Positions 23,924 to 33,377 of a stretch of DNA of 54,091 nt are shown one piece after another; positions within the stretch are counted from its first letter, which is position 1; each line of letters begins with the position of its first letter. Where the stretch lies: contig JALAGS010000098.1 of NCBI GenBank assembly GCA_022712315.1, positions 1-54,091 on the forward strand. Direction: 5' to 3'. The notes under the pieces were generated by a model. That model saw nothing but the letters and a program-made list of their open reading frames with translations. It had not been told where the DNA came from and ran no database searches. This stretch comes from Sphingobacterium sp. (lineage in GTDB: Bacteria; Bacteroidota; Bacteroidia; Sphingobacteriales; Sphingobacteriaceae). A program made the translations under genes and the position numbers.

Positions 23924-25138
23924 CTATTTCATCCATTTTAAAACCAGGTAGAAACCAACAGCAGTAGCGGATAGGGTTAATGCCGTTGCCCACCATAATG
24001 TTGTAAAACCAAAAGAGTCTACAATACTTGTACCTAAAAGCGGTGAGAAAATATTGGCCGCTGAAAAAGCCAGTGAGTTAAAACCCATGTATGCTCCCTG
24101 TGTTTTAGGGGTTGAACGATTGACGGAAACAGTTGCCATAAATGGCAGAGTCAACATCTCGCCGAGGCCAAAAATAAAAAATGTGAAGTATAGCCAGCCG
24201 AGTCCACCATTGAAATTCAACATAGCATAAGAGGCAGCGCATAAAAATGTACCAAAGACAAGGGTGCTGATGAGGGAAAATCTCTTTTCGGCAATATGTA
24301 CGACAAACATCTCCAACAGGACGATTACGAAGCCACTCCAGCCAAGTAGAAATCCAATCTGATGATCATCCAAGTGATGTACCTCACGGTAGAAGAGCGG
24401 CAAGGTTGTGATGAGCTGAAAGAAACAAAATGAGAAGATACAACAAAAGATATTAAATAATACAAATGGAATATCGGTATATGGATTGCGTCCTTTTTGC
24501 GTTGGACTATCGTGAATGTTAATTTCTTTCTTTGATTTTATATCGCTTCTTTTTTGTCGCTTATGGAAAAAGACAAAGAAAATTATCGCAGCACAAAGGA
24601 CGGCAAATGAGTTCCCGTAAAAGATCCAATTAAATGAAATAGTCGCTAAAAATCCCGCTGCAGCCGGACCAATGGAAAACCCAAGATTTATGGCTAAACG
24701 ATTCAAGGAAAAAGCCCGGGTAATATTTTCGGGTTTTGCATAACTTGCTACGGATACCGAGTTTGCAGGTCTAAAAGCATCAAAAATTAAGCTTAATGTG
24801 AAAATCATGATAGACAAAGACTGTACTTCCTTAAAATGAGGGATCAGTAGAAACAATGGGGCTGCCAGTATAAGACTTCCAAACTGAACCTTGAAACTGC
24901 CGATTTTGTCGGTTAACCAGCCACCAATGTAGGAGCCACAGACCGAGCCAAAACCATAACTCATCAAGACAACTCCGATCTGTTTGATGTCAAAATGGAG
25001 AACTTGGGTCATATAGAGTCCAAGAAAGGGGATAACCATACTTCCCATTCTATTGATCAGCATGACAATGGCAAGGAGCCAGGCAGCTTGCGAGAGCCCT
25101 TTAAAGGAGTCTAGGTATATAGATACAATTCTTTTCAT
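23924..25138 (-). CDS. MFS transporter
   Basis: The 404-aa integral membrane protein has about 12 hydrophobic segments in two six-helix halves, with the loop 2-3 motif GGWLTDKIGSFKV typical of the major facilitator superfamily. A cytoplasmic basic linker (KRQKRSDIKSKKEIN) joins the halves. The pattern suits drug:H+ or sugar efflux-type MFS members, but the substrate cannot be read from sequence. It starts 120 bp from the end of the 5'-nucleotidase pair and has its own transcription unit. Confidence 0.9.
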   Translation of the reverse strand: MKRIVSIYLDSFKGLSQAAWLLAIVMLINRMGSMVIPFLGLYMTQVLHFDIKQIGVVLMSYGFGSVCGSYIGGWLTDKIGSFKVQFGSLILAAPLFLLIPHFKEVQSLSIMIFTLSLIFDAFRPANSVSVASYAKPENITRAFSLNRLAINLGFSIGPAAAGFLATISFNWIFYGNSFAVLCAAIIFFVFFHKRQKRSDIKSKKEINIHDSPTQKGRNPYTDIPFVLFNIFCCIFSFCFFQLITTLPLFYREVHHLDDHQIGFLLGWSGFVIVLLEMFVVHIAEKRFSLISTLVFGTFLCAASYAMLNFNGGLGWLYFTFFIFGLGEMLTLPFMATVSVNRSTPKTQGAYMGFNSLAFSAANIFSPLLGTSIVDSFGFTTLWWATALTLSATAVGFYLVLKWMK

Positions 25139-25210
25139 TTAATCGTTATCAGCTTGTATTGGTTGTATGACCGTCTAGATCATATCATTACCTATAGTTT
25201 TAGTAAAAAA

Positions 25211-25240
25211 AATGCCAAATTGATTGTTCAATTTGGCATT
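25211..25240. terminator. Terminator of the 5'-nucleotidase pair
   Basis: AATGCCAAATTGA (25211-25223) pairs with TCAATTTGGCATT (25228-25240) around TTGT. The A-rich left side gives a T-run on the minus strand. Confidence 0.85.
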
Positions 25241-25258
25241 TATAAACAGTGTATAATA

Positions 25259-26218
25259 TTATGCCAACTGAGATTCTGCAATTGTGGAGTTGACCTGATA
25301 CGTACTCGCTACCATTTGTTTCTTTTCGGATCCAGGCTCCATAATGAAGTCAATCCGTCCGAGATTGATCCCCGCAAAACCGACCTGGTTCACAACAGTT
25401 TTTGTCCCTTTTAAATTTGTAACCAATGTCGGTTCATTTAAGAAGGTGTGGGTATGCCCACCGATAATCAGATCAATGTCGGAGGTTTTAGCCGCAAGAA
25501 TAAGATCGGAGACTTTGTCGTTTTCGTATTGATAGCCTAAATGCGATAGACAGATGACCAAATCACATTTGTGTTTTTCCTTTAATATCCGCACCACGTT
25601 ATTGGACACTTCAATAGGATCCAAATATTTCATTCCCTTAAAATTATTTGGATCAACCAATCCTTCAATATCGACTCCCAATCCAAATACGCCAATTTTG
25701 ATTCCGCCTTTATTGAATAGGGTATAATCCTGTGTCTTTCCTTCCAATACGGTTCCTTTAAAGTCGTAATTGGCTGTTAAAAATGGAAATTTGGCATGAT
25801 CTAGATATTTTACAAGACCTGCCAGACCATTATCAAATTCATGGTTCCCAAAGGTTCCCGCATCATAACCTAATTTTGTCATGAGGTCAAGTTCAAGCTT
25901 TCCACCAAATAGATTAAAGTAGGGGGTACCTTGAAACATATCGCCTGCATCTAATAACAGGAGATGTTCTTCCTCTTGGCGAATCTTATTGATCAGGGTG
26001 CTTCGACGAGCAACACCACCTAATCCCTGGTACTTGCCACCATCCATTGGAAACGGCTCAATACGGCTATGTACGTCGTTGGTATGCAAAATTGTTAATT
26101 TTATCTTTTTGCTTTTAGCATCAACTTGAAAAGGTAGGGAGCCTAAAGCAACTGCAGCAGAAAATCCACCAACTTGCTTGATAAATAATCTTCGATTAAT
26201 TGATTTTAATTCTTCCAT
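25259..26218 (-). CDS. UshA-like metallophosphatase domain protein (N-half of split 5'-nucleotidase)
   Basis: The 319-aa protein equals the N-terminal catalytic domain of UshA/5'-nucleotidase. It has a Tat-type signal (INRRLFIKQVGGFSAAVALG) and all dimetal motifs: LHTNDVHSRIEP, GDMFQGTPYFN, GNHEFDNG, CLSHLG and GGHTHTF. The usual C-terminal substrate domain is missing and is encoded by the upstream gene, whose end overlaps this start by 23 bp. The two products probably act together in the periplasm to release phosphate or nucleosides from nucleotides or sugar nucleotides. Confidence 0.92.
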   Translation of the reverse strand: MEELKSINRRLFIKQVGGFSAAVALGSLPFQVDAKSKKIKLTILHTNDVHSRIEPFPMDGGKYQGLGGVARRSTLINKIRQEEEHLLLLDAGDMFQGTPYFNLFGGKLELDLMTKLGYDAGTFGNHEFDNGLAGLVKYLDHAKFPFLTANYDFKGTVLEGKTQDYTLFNKGGIKIGVFGLGVDIEGLVDPNNFKGMKYLDPIEVSNNVVRILKEKHKCDLVICLSHLGYQYENDKVSDLILAAKTSDIDLIIGGHTHTFLNEPTLVTNLKGTKTVVNQVGFAGINLGRIDFIMEPGSEKKQMVASTYQVNSTIAESQLA

Positions 26219-26957
26219 CTAATTCTGCATTTACTTTTTTACCTTCCTTCGTTAATTCGCTTACATATTCAATTAATCCCTCACGCATGCGTTGCGGATA
26301 ATTGGCTCGAGATACCGGTTGTGTCAATAAGGTGAGATTATCACCTCCATTAGCGAGGTAATCGTAGGTCACGAGTTTATACAATTTATTGTCGTCAACA
26401 GGTTGATCTTTAATTTTAATATCCTGTACCTTGTTGCCAGTGATCTTCAATGTCATTCCAGCAATAGGCTGACCATGTGTGGTGGCGATATAGTCGGCGA
26501 GCTGGCGAATTTGACTGCCTTTAAGTTCAAGGATGGTCAATGTGTTTTCGAAAGGCATCACCTCGAAGATGTGTCCCACAGTAATATCTCCTGCTTTAAG
26601 ATCGTTTCGAATTCCGCCTTTTGTTGCAAATGCTAAATCTGCGGGGTTATGCGCATTATGTTCGCTCATCCACAATAAAGCTTCACAAAAAAAGTTGCCC
26701 ATTAATGTTTCTGCTGTTTTCTCTTTCGTCAACGCTTTGTCTGCATGGCCAATCACACGATTCATTTCTGCTTCCATTTTGTGTTTGAAAGGTTCGTAGA
26801 TTGATACGACAGCAGGGTCAGCTTGCATACCGCTATTGATATGATATTGCTGGAAATCTTTTTGCGTTGGATGAAGTTGTTTCGTACAACCTGTGACCAT
26901 CAAAAGCGAAGTGACTCCAAGCGTACCAATAAAGGCAATTTGCTTCGATATATTCAT
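26196..26957 (-). CDS. 5'-nucleotidase C-terminal domain lipoprotein (C-half of split enzyme)
   Basis: The 253-aa protein is a lipoprotein (lipobox MVTGC) followed by the 5'-nucleotidase C-terminal domain: AETLMGNFFCEALLWMSE, DLAFATKGGIRNDLKAGDIT, FEVMPFENTLTILELKGSQI and the substrate loop YDYLANGGDNLTLL. It lacks a metallophosphatase domain, which the next gene supplies. The open frame begins at a TTG, but the ATG at 26957 gives a normal lipoprotein signal. It is the first gene of a two-gene unit. Confidence 0.92.
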   Translation of the reverse strand: MNISKQIAFIGTLGVTSLLMVTGCTKQLHPTQKDFQQYHINSGMQADPAVVSIYEPFKHKMEAEMNRVIGHADKALTKEKTAETLMGNFFCEALLWMSEHNAHNPADLAFATKGGIRNDLKAGDITVGHIFEVMPFENTLTILELKGSQIRQLADYIATTHGQPIAGMTLKITGNKVQDIKIKDQPVDDNKLYKLVTYDYLANGGDNLTLLTQPVSRANYPQRMREGLIEYVSELTKEGKKVNAELDGRIKIN

Positions 26958-26983
26958 TCTATTTAATTTAACCAAATACTACG

Positions 26984-26991
26984 CAAAGTTA
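26984..26991 (-). promoter_or_regulatory. -7 promoter element of the split 5'-nucleotidase operon
   Basis: On the minus strand the octamer reads TAACTTTG, matching TAnnTTTG, 26 bases before the ATG at 26957. Confidence 0.5.
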
Positions 26992-27046
26992 GCCATTTAT
27001 ATATGAACAAATCTTATCCAATGTTAGCTAATTTTTAAAAACAACA

Positions 27047-27077
27047 AAAGCTTAACATCGTTTGTACGTTAAGCTTT
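27047..27077. terminator. Terminator of the lrp-eamA operon
   Basis: AAAGCTTAAC (27047-27056) pairs perfectly with GTTAAGCTTT (27068-27077), and the minus strand continues with a T-rich tract. Confidence 0.8.
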
Positions 27078-27103
27078 GTCCATATAATTAGAAAAATAAC
27101 AAC

Positions 27104-28171
27104 CTAGTGAACGAATTCCGTCTCGGGAATATCATTTGTTTGCATCTGGCCATTCGATGTCCTCAAATCATCCGCTTTATTCTCCTGTTGGAGGATTTTT
27201 TTACTCTTTCCACGCGACGACAACTTTGTGCGATAGGCTTTCCAGTTCATTAATAGTACCGAAAATAGAATAACAGCTAAGCCAACAATCTGCAATGAGG
27301 TTACGGCATGCGAAGTGAAGAAATGACTTAAAATAAGTGCGATAATTGGATTCACATACGCATAAGTACTTACTTCCATTGCCGGGCGAACTTGCAATAA
27401 CCAAATATAAGAGCTGAAGGCAAGAATTGAACCAAATGTAATTAAATATCCCAGGTTGAACCAATCGACGGGGGCGACACTGCTTAGTGTAAATGATGCA
27501 TATTCACCAGTGAAAAGGGCTGTGATATTAAAAAGAATGCCTGCTGTTACCATTTGCCAAGCAGTCTTGACCATGACATGCAAATCCTCTTTTTCTTCTT
27601 TTTCAGATTTTTTGAAATATTTAGAAATTAATGAACCTACAGTCCAAGCGATAGAACCTAATACTAAAATAGATAGCGCAATAACTTTAAGTGTACCATC
27701 TGTCTTGTCATCAGTTGCCATAATCTGTTCAGCGAACAACATCACTACACCTAAGAAACCCAGCGCTACACCAGCAACCGTACTGATGCTGCTAAAGTTT
27801 TCTTTCCATTTGGGTTTGTCCAGTAGAATAAACCAGATTGCTGCAGCTGCAGCAATGATCGCGGCCACACCACCGGATACGTATTGTTCGGCCCAGATCA
27901 CGCCCGCCATATCGACGAAGAGCAATAGAAATCCAACAATTGCTGCTTCCTGAATAGAACGTTTGTTAAATAATTTATAACCTTTTATGGCGCAGTACGT
28001 CATTAAGATTGCACTGGCTGCTACAAATCGAAACGAGCCCAAAATAAATGGGGGAAAACTGTGTAATGCTTTTTCTATAAAGAAAAAGGTGGAACCCCAC
28101 ACCACATAAATAATGAAATAGGCTACAACAACCATTAATGGGCTTGCTGCCTTTTTTTGTCCTTGCAACAT
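27104..28171 (-). CDS. EamA/DMT family transporter
   Basis: The 355-aa inner-membrane protein has ten predicted helices in two EamA repeats. The first starts VAYFIIYVVWGSTFFFIEKAL and the second IALSILVLGSIAWTVGSLI, with a charged loop (FKKSEKEEKEDLH) between helices and a long polar tail after the last helix. DMT transporters export amino acids or metabolites. The Lrp-type regulator gene ends only 18 bp upstream on the same strand, so an amino-acid or related substrate is likely by context. Confidence 0.93.
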   Translation of the reverse strand: MLQGQKKAASPLMVVVAYFIIYVVWGSTFFFIEKALHSFPPFILGSFRFVAASAILMTYCAIKGYKLFNKRSIQEAAIVGFLLLFVDMAGVIWAEQYVSGGVAAIIAAAAAIWFILLDKPKWKENFSSISTVAGVALGFLGVVMLFAEQIMATDDKTDGTLKVIALSILVLGSIAWTVGSLISKYFKKSEKEEKEDLHVMVKTAWQMVTAGILFNITALFTGEYASFTLSSVAPVDWFNLGYLITFGSILAFSSYIWLLQVRPAMEVSTYAYVNPIIALILSHFFTSHAVTSLQIVGLAVILFSVLLMNWKAYRTKLSSRGKSKKILQQENKADDLRTSNGQMQTNDIPETEFVH

Positions 28172-28189
28172 GATTAAACCTCCTTTCTA

Positions 28190-28663
28190 TTATTCAGGTA
28201 TGACTACTTGCTGATCTTCCTTTACCGTTTGAAGTACAATTGTTGTTCGCGTCGAAATAATGCCTTCGACTTTACTTAATGTATTACGCATCAGATCCAC
28301 CAATCCGGTTGAATCCGCGGTTCTTACTTTAATTAGATAACCATCGTCACCCGCAATATCATGTACTTCCTGTACCTCAGGGATTTCGGCAAGTGCTAAC
28401 CCTACGCCTTGTTCGCCAATTATATCATTGGCTTTTATGAAAATAAACGATAAAAGTTTTTGATCCACGGCAGCAGGATTGATCTTGGCACTATACTTTA
28501 AAATCACATCTTTCTGCTCAAGCTTCTTTACACGCTCAAGAATTGCAGATGGCGCCATACCTAATTCCCGCGCGATATCAGCATTGTTGATACGGCCATT
28601 ATCCTGCATCAAACGCAAGATTTTATAATCGACCTGGTCTAAATTATATTCTACTTTTGTCAT
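28190..28663 (-). CDS. Lrp/AsnC family transcriptional regulator
   Basis: The 157-aa protein has an N-terminal winged HTH (INNADIARELGMAPSAILERVKKLEQ, about residues 25-50) and a C-terminal RAM/AsnC ligand domain (VQEVHDIAGDDGYLIKVRTAD). These regulators form octamers that sense amino acids. It is the first gene of the unit with the EamA exporter, a common layout in which the regulator controls both. A full promoter lies upstream. Confidence 0.95.
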   Translation of the reverse strand: MTKVEYNLDQVDYKILRLMQDNGRINNADIARELGMAPSAILERVKKLEQKDVILKYSAKINPAAVDQKLLSFIFIKANDIIGEQGVGLALAEIPEVQEVHDIAGDDGYLIKVRTADSTGLVDLMRNTLSKVEGIISTRTTIVLQTVKEDQQVVIPE

Positions 28664-28671
28664 TTCGACTG

Positions 28672-28701
28672 CAAAGGTAAGTAAAAAAGTATAAAATTCA
28701 A
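28672..28701 (-). promoter_or_regulatory. Promoter of the lrp-eamA operon
   Basis: On the minus strand TTG is followed after 19 bases by TACCTTTG, matching the full Bacteroidota consensus. The -7 octamer lies 9 bases before the ATG, so the leader is very short. Confidence 0.6.
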
Positions 28702-28845
28702 AATACTTTATATAATTCTGAATTAAATTCTGACTTACTAGAATATGATGTGAATTTTATTCGAATTTAATGTAAAGAAACCATAACCATTTAGCACATG
28801 GACTTGAGATGAAGAGTGTTGCCATAACAGCGCCAGATAGTTACA

Positions 28846-29349
28846 TCAACAATTATACCTTTCTCTAAGTTTGATAATCATATTTCTAGTCGATAGAATG
28901 ACACTCAAACCGATAAGGCAGCCTAAGCATACGCAGCCAAAACGATCCAATGCAGCAAAGTAGGAGCGACTTTCCTGTTCATGAAGATAGACGATAATTA
29001 ACGCGACCATTGACGTCCTGGCCACAGCCATAATATTGAGCACTTTACATATAATCAATGATGCCACAATGCCGATTATCATTGCATAGAGCTGCGAGAT
29101 TGGGACAAAATATAAACTGAGACCAATAGCCGATCCAATAAAATTAGATTTAGCCCGATCGATAGCTATTTTTTTTGATTCGTTTTCTTGTGGGGAAATG
29201 ACCAGAATAATCGAAATAAGGGTCCACGAAACGGAATATTGTGGAAAGGATATAAATAGGGGATAGCCAATAAGGAAACCTATCAACACCCGTATGGTGT
29301 ATATAATAAAGTCGGAATGAAGCGTATAGCGAAGGAGTAGGGCACGCAT
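28846..29349 (-). CDS. FUSC/ArAE-like membrane protein
   Basis: The 167-aa protein has about five hydrophobic helices and resembles the membrane half of FUSC/aromatic acid exporter (DUF939-type) proteins: IRVLIGFLIGYPLF, ISPQENESKKIAIDRAKSNFIGSAIG, and DRFGCVCLGCLIGLSVIL. The soluble half found in large members is missing, but stand-alone short forms exist. Transport of a solute is possible but unproven. It is a single gene. Confidence 0.75.
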   Translation of the reverse strand: MRALLLRYTLHSDFIIYTIRVLIGFLIGYPLFISFPQYSVSWTLISIILVISPQENESKKIAIDRAKSNFIGSAIGLSLYFVPISQLYAMIIGIVASLIICKVLNIMAVARTSMVALIIVYLHEQESRSYFAALDRFGCVCLGCLIGLSVILSTRNMIIKLRERYNC

Positions 29350-29531
29350 ATAAGGAAGATATCAATCGTTAACTAAATAATGTAGTGCAACAAAAATACG
29401 TGCATTGAGTGAAGAGACGAAATTAAATTGACTTTTATCTCAAATTGCTATGTTTTGCGTTTTTATGCGTTTTTCATTTTCGATTTGCGTATTTCTTGCA
29501 TTCTTCTCTTTTTCCGAAGCATAAATTTAAC

Positions 29532-29539
29532 TAAATTTG
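29532..29539 (+). promoter_or_regulatory. -7 promoter element of the FAD/Fe-S dehydrogenase gene
   Basis: TAAATTTG matches TAnnTTTG and ends 24 bases before the GTG start. Confidence 0.5.
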
Positions 29540-29563
29540 TTTCATACATTAAATGCAGATTAA

Positions 29564-32485
29564 GTGAAAGATCAAAATCAATTAGCCTTATTAGCGTCTC
29601 TGCTCAAGGGAGAGCTTTATTATACCAGTGAAACCAAGGATCAAACGATGTTGCTTGCCTATTCGACAGATGCTTCTGTTTATCAGGAAAAGCCGTTGGC
29701 TGTGGCAATACCTGCCGATATTGATGATATCAAAAAATTAATTGATTTTGCGCACAACAATAAGGTTACATTAATACCACGTACCGCGGGTACTTCTCTC
29801 GCAGGACAGGTTGTTGGTCATGGTATTATCATGGATGTTTCCCGTCATTTTAATGCTATTATTGAACTTAATGTAGAAGAGCAATGGGTACGGGTGCAAC
29901 CCGGGGTGATCCGTGATGACTTAAACAGTTATCTTAAACCATTCGGCCTTATGTTTGGTCCCGAAACTTCGACGGCAAGTCGCGCCATGATAGGCGGCAT
30001 GATCGGAAATAACTCCTCTGGTCTACATTCGATCGTTTGGGGAGATACCCGGCACAACTTAATTTCTGCTCATGTACTTTTGGACGATCGTTCCGAAGTG
30101 ACATTTGAGGCTATTGATGAGACAACTTATTTCAAAAAATTATTACTACCTAATCGTGAAGGAGATATCTACCGTCAAATGAACGAACTGTTGTCCAATC
30201 CAGAGCATTTGAGTGCTATTGAAGTGGGTTATCCAAAACGATCGATTACCCGGAGAAATACAGGGTATGCACTTGATATTTTAAGTGATCGGTCAGTACC
30301 TTTCAATATGTGTAACCTGTTGGCTGGATCAGAGGGGACCTTGGCAATTGTCACGGAAGCAAAACTCAAACTCATGCCTCTGCCACCGAAAGAACTCGGT
30401 TTACTATGCGTTCATTTTGCCGATATGGTCGAGTGCATGCATGGGAATGTGATTGCCTTAGATCATCAACCAGAAGCATCCGAATTGGTCGATAAGTACA
30501 TCATGGATTTTACCGTTGGGCATCCAACTTACAAGTATAACCGTTTTTTTATTGAGGGGGATCCTCAGGCTTTATTGATTGTTGAATTTAGGGGGCACAC
30601 AGCTGCTGAAACTGAAGCGAAGGCCATGGCCTTGAAACAGGATCTTATTGAACGCGGTTTGGGTTATGCCTATCCTTATATTACTGGCATTGAACAGACA
30701 AATTTAGTTTGGGATGTACGCAAGGCAGGATTGGGGCTCATTCGCAATCTACCCGGTGATAGCCAGCCAGTTAATCTGATTGAAGATTGTGCGGTATCGC
30801 CTGAAGATCTACCCGCCTATGTGGGTGACATTCAAAAACTTTTGATTAAAGAAGGGGTACATGCATCCTATTATGCACACGCAGGTGCGGGGGAGCTACA
30901 CATTGAGCCCTTTGTTAATTTGAAAACAGCAGAAGGAAAACGTACTTTTCGTTCTATCCTCGAAAAAACCAGTGATCTGGTATTAAAATATAACGGTTCA
31001 TTGAGTGGTGAACATGGGGATGGCCGTCTACGCGGCGAGTTTATTGGTAAAGTGCTTGGTGAAAAAGTGTACAAATTGCTTGAAGAGGTAAAATCCATCT
31101 TTGATCCGGAGGGTGTTTTTAATGCAAATAAGATTGTCAATACGCCGCCAATGGATTCACATCTACGCTATGACAACGATAGCAATCGTACAGAAATAAA
31201 AACCTACTTCGATTTTTCGAAAGATGAATCTATTCTTCGGTTGGCAGAGAAATGTTCCGGTTCGGGAGATTGTCGAAAAACCGAAATTACGGGGGGAACA
31301 ATGTGTCCTTCGTTTATGGCTACGCGTGATGAAAAAGATACAACACGGGCGCGCGCGAATATGCTGCGCCAGTTTTTAACCAATTCGACCAAGAAGAATC
31401 GCTTCGACCACGAAGAAATTAAGGAGGTCATGGATCTTTGTTTAAGCTGCAAAGGCTGTAAAACGGAATGTCCATCCAGTGTGGATGTTGCCAAAATGAA
31501 AGCCGAATTTTTACAGCATTATTATGATGAACATGGGGCCGGTTTCCGAACGAAATTAATTGCAAACTTCACACAGTCCCAGAAACTTGGATCTTGGGTT
31601 GCTCCGCTTTATAATTTTGTGGTAAAAAATGATTTTCTGTCAGGATTGGTTAAAAAAACGGTAGGATTTGCGCCAAAGCGTTCCTTGCCTACAGTCAATG
31701 GAACGACCTTAACGCAATGGGTAAAAAAACAAGCTGCGATCATTGATGCCAAACGTCGGGTTTACCTTTTTTCGGATGAGTTTACGGAATATAATGATGC
31801 GGAGATCGGTATTACAGCGTACAAATTGTTGACTGCATTGGGCTATGAAGTAGTCATTCCAAAACATGTGCAAAGTGGACGGACTTATCTTTCCAAGGGT
31901 TTTGTGAAAGAAGCAAAGAAGATTGCGAATCAAAATATTCATTTATTAAAGGGATTAATTACGGATGACACACCACTTTTAGGTGTTGAACCATCAGGGA
32001 TAATTACATTTAGAGATGAATATTTAAGTCTAGTTGATGATAATTTACGTGCCGAAGCGCAGCAAATTGCTAAAAATGCGCTGATGATTGACGAATTCTT
32101 GCTTGCTGAAATAAAGGCAGGACGTATTCACCCGGAACAGTTTACGAATGAAACAAAAAGGATTAAGTTGCATGGGCATTGTTATCAAAAAGCTTTCCAT
32201 CTGGTGGCTGCTACCGAACAGGTTCTATCGTTTCCAGTGAACTATAGCATAGAAACAATCCCCTCAGGTTGTTGTGGGATGGCTGGTTCATTTGGCTACG
32301 AGACTGAACATTATGATATTTCAATGAAAGTTGCCGAACTGGTCTTGTTACCAACCATACGCACAACGGAACCTGAAACCTTGATTGCTGCAGCGGGCAC
32401 TTCCTGTAGGCATCAGATAAAAGACGGTGTGGGTAGAAAATCCTATCACCCTGTGGAAATTTTGTATGATGCTTTATTGAAATAA
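29564..32485 (+). CDS. FAD-linked oxidase / Fe-S oxidoreductase fusion (D-lactate/glycolate dehydrogenase-like)
   Basis: The 973-aa protein joins a GlcD-type flavin dehydrogenase to a GlcF-type Fe-S module. An FAD-binding (PCMH) domain lies at about 40-220 (IPRTAGTSLAGQVVGHG, GGMIGNNSSGLHS), the FAD-oxidase C domain follows (HGDGRLRGEFIGKVLG), then ferredoxin-like clusters (CSGSGDCRK with a later CPSF, and CLSCKGCKTECPSS) and a C-terminal CCG region (HGHCYQKAF, PSGCCGMAGSFG). It probably oxidises a 2-hydroxy acid such as D-lactate at the inner membrane and passes electrons to quinone. The start is a GTG, and no ATG occurs nearby in frame. Confidence 0.92.
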   Translation: MKDQNQLALLASLLKGELYYTSETKDQTMLLAYSTDASVYQEKPLAVAIPADIDDIKKLIDFAHNNKVTLIPRTAGTSLAGQVVGHGIIMDVSRHFNAIIELNVEEQWVRVQPGVIRDDLNSYLKPFGLMFGPETSTASRAMIGGMIGNNSSGLHSIVWGDTRHNLISAHVLLDDRSEVTFEAIDETTYFKKLLLPNREGDIYRQMNELLSNPEHLSAIEVGYPKRSITRRNTGYALDILSDRSVPFNMCNLLAGSEGTLAIVTEAKLKLMPLPPKELGLLCVHFADMVECMHGNVIALDHQPEASELVDKYIMDFTVGHPTYKYNRFFIEGDPQALLIVEFRGHTAAETEAKAMALKQDLIERGLGYAYPYITGIEQTNLVWDVRKAGLGLIRNLPGDSQPVNLIEDCAVSPEDLPAYVGDIQKLLIKEGVHASYYAHAGAGELHIEPFVNLKTAEGKRTFRSILEKTSDLVLKYNGSLSGEHGDGRLRGEFIGKVLGEKVYKLLEEVKSIFDPEGVFNANKIVNTPPMDSHLRYDNDSNRTEIKTYFDFSKDESILRLAEKCSGSGDCRKTEITGGTMCPSFMATRDEKDTTRARANMLRQFLTNSTKKNRFDHEEIKEVMDLCLSCKGCKTECPSSVDVAKMKAEFLQHYYDEHGAGFRTKLIANFTQSQKLGSWVAPLYNFVVKNDFLSGLVKKTVGFAPKRSLPTVNGTTLTQWVKKQAAIIDAKRRVYLFSDEFTEYNDAEIGITAYKLLTALGYEVVIPKHVQSGRTYLSKGFVKEAKKIANQNIHLLKGLITDDTPLLGVEPSGIITFRDEYLSLVDDNLRAEAQQIAKNALMIDEFLLAEIKAGRIHPEQFTNETKRIKLHGHCYQKAFHLVAATEQVLSFPVNYSIETIPSGCCGMAGSFGYETEHYDISMKVAELVLLPTIRTTEPETLIAAAGTSCRHQIKDGVGRKSYHPVEILYDALLK

Positions 32486-32578
32486 AATAAAAACATTGCT
32501 AATAGTTGTTTGTTATCAGTAATAATGGTAATATTATAAGAGCAATATTCATTGATAACTGATAACAAACAATTCAAT

Positions 32579-33229
32579 ATGCACAAGATTCAATCTATAG
32601 CATTTCTTGCGACCGCTACCATGCTGATGGCTAGTTGCGGCAACTCCAATCAGAAGAAGACTGATGGCAGTGATACGACAACGGTGAACAAAATTGAAGG
32701 CGTAAAAATCGAACAGTTTACCAATGGTACACCAGGAGCAGAGAAGAAGAACTTTTTCTTACGTATCACGGATGAAATTAAAACGGATTCAAGTCGAATC
32801 TATGTTACGAAATCTCTTTACAAACAAGATACGGTCGGGGCAAAGTTTGAGGTTATAGACTTTATTCCTGCCGGGATCATCGACGGTAAGCCAAGTGATG
32901 ACGTCGGTTTTACCAAAGGGAAAATTAGAATCTCATCATCCGGACAACAGTCCGATAATTTAATAAAAGCCTTAGGTGAGTTATTCCAAATCCCTACAAA
33001 TGATTCTTTTACAAAAGACGTCATTCTTCCTAATGTTTTTTCATCCAATAAGGTAAATGCAGACTTATCGAAAAAAACAGCTTATAGCTTTAAACTTTTC
33101 CTGGATAACAAAAAGGCTGAACCGGCAGAATTGTTTTTTAATGTAGATACATATAAGCATTCTATTGAGTTTTCGGAAAAAGATCCTACTTTCCGAGCAG
33201 GATTTTTATCTGCATTAACCGGGAAATAA
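32579..33229 (+). CDS. Hypothetical lipoprotein
   Basis: The 216-aa protein has a lipobox MASC (Cys20) after a short signal peptide. The ATG at 32579 is preferred over an upstream one because it fits the signal length. A Gly/Ser/Thr-rich linker precedes a beta-rich domain (NFFLRITDEIKTDSSRIYVTKSL, VGFTKGKIRISSS and a C-terminal KHSIEFSEKDPTFRAGFLSALTG). I do not recognise a family. It is a single gene with its own terminator. Confidence 0.82.
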   Translation: MHKIQSIAFLATATMLMASCGNSNQKKTDGSDTTTVNKIEGVKIEQFTNGTPGAEKKNFFLRITDEIKTDSSRIYVTKSLYKQDTVGAKFEVIDFIPAGIIDGKPSDDVGFTKGKIRISSSGQQSDNLIKALGELFQIPTNDSFTKDVILPNVFSSNKVNADLSKKTAYSFKLFLDNKKAEPAELFFNVDTYKHSIEFSEKDPTFRAGFLSALTGK

Positions 33230-33302
33230 GGATATTTTGCTGTGGGCTATCTCTATAATAAGATGAATGCTCAGGTATAAAATATAGATTGAAAATAGGA
33301 TG

Positions 33303-33326
33303 AAAGGCTAGAGGATTCTAGCCTTT
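33303..33326 (+). terminator. Terminator of the lipoprotein gene
   Basis: AAAGGCTAGA (33303-33312) pairs with TCTAGCCTTT (33317-33326) around GGAT, followed by T. Confidence 0.85.
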
Positions 33327-33348
33327 TTCATTTTTCACAAAAATAAAG

Positions 33349-33356
33349 TAGCTTTG
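33349..33356 (+). promoter_or_regulatory. -7 promoter element of the DUF763 gene
   Basis: TAGCTTTG matches TAnnTTTG and ends 21 bases before the ATG. Confidence 0.45.
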
Positions 33357-33377
33357 TGCTAATAAATTTAGCTTTAG

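Noticed and set aside
27456..27953. 165-aa plus-strand frame
   Set aside because: It lies wholly opposite the EamA transporter gene, is low in complexity and has no family pattern.
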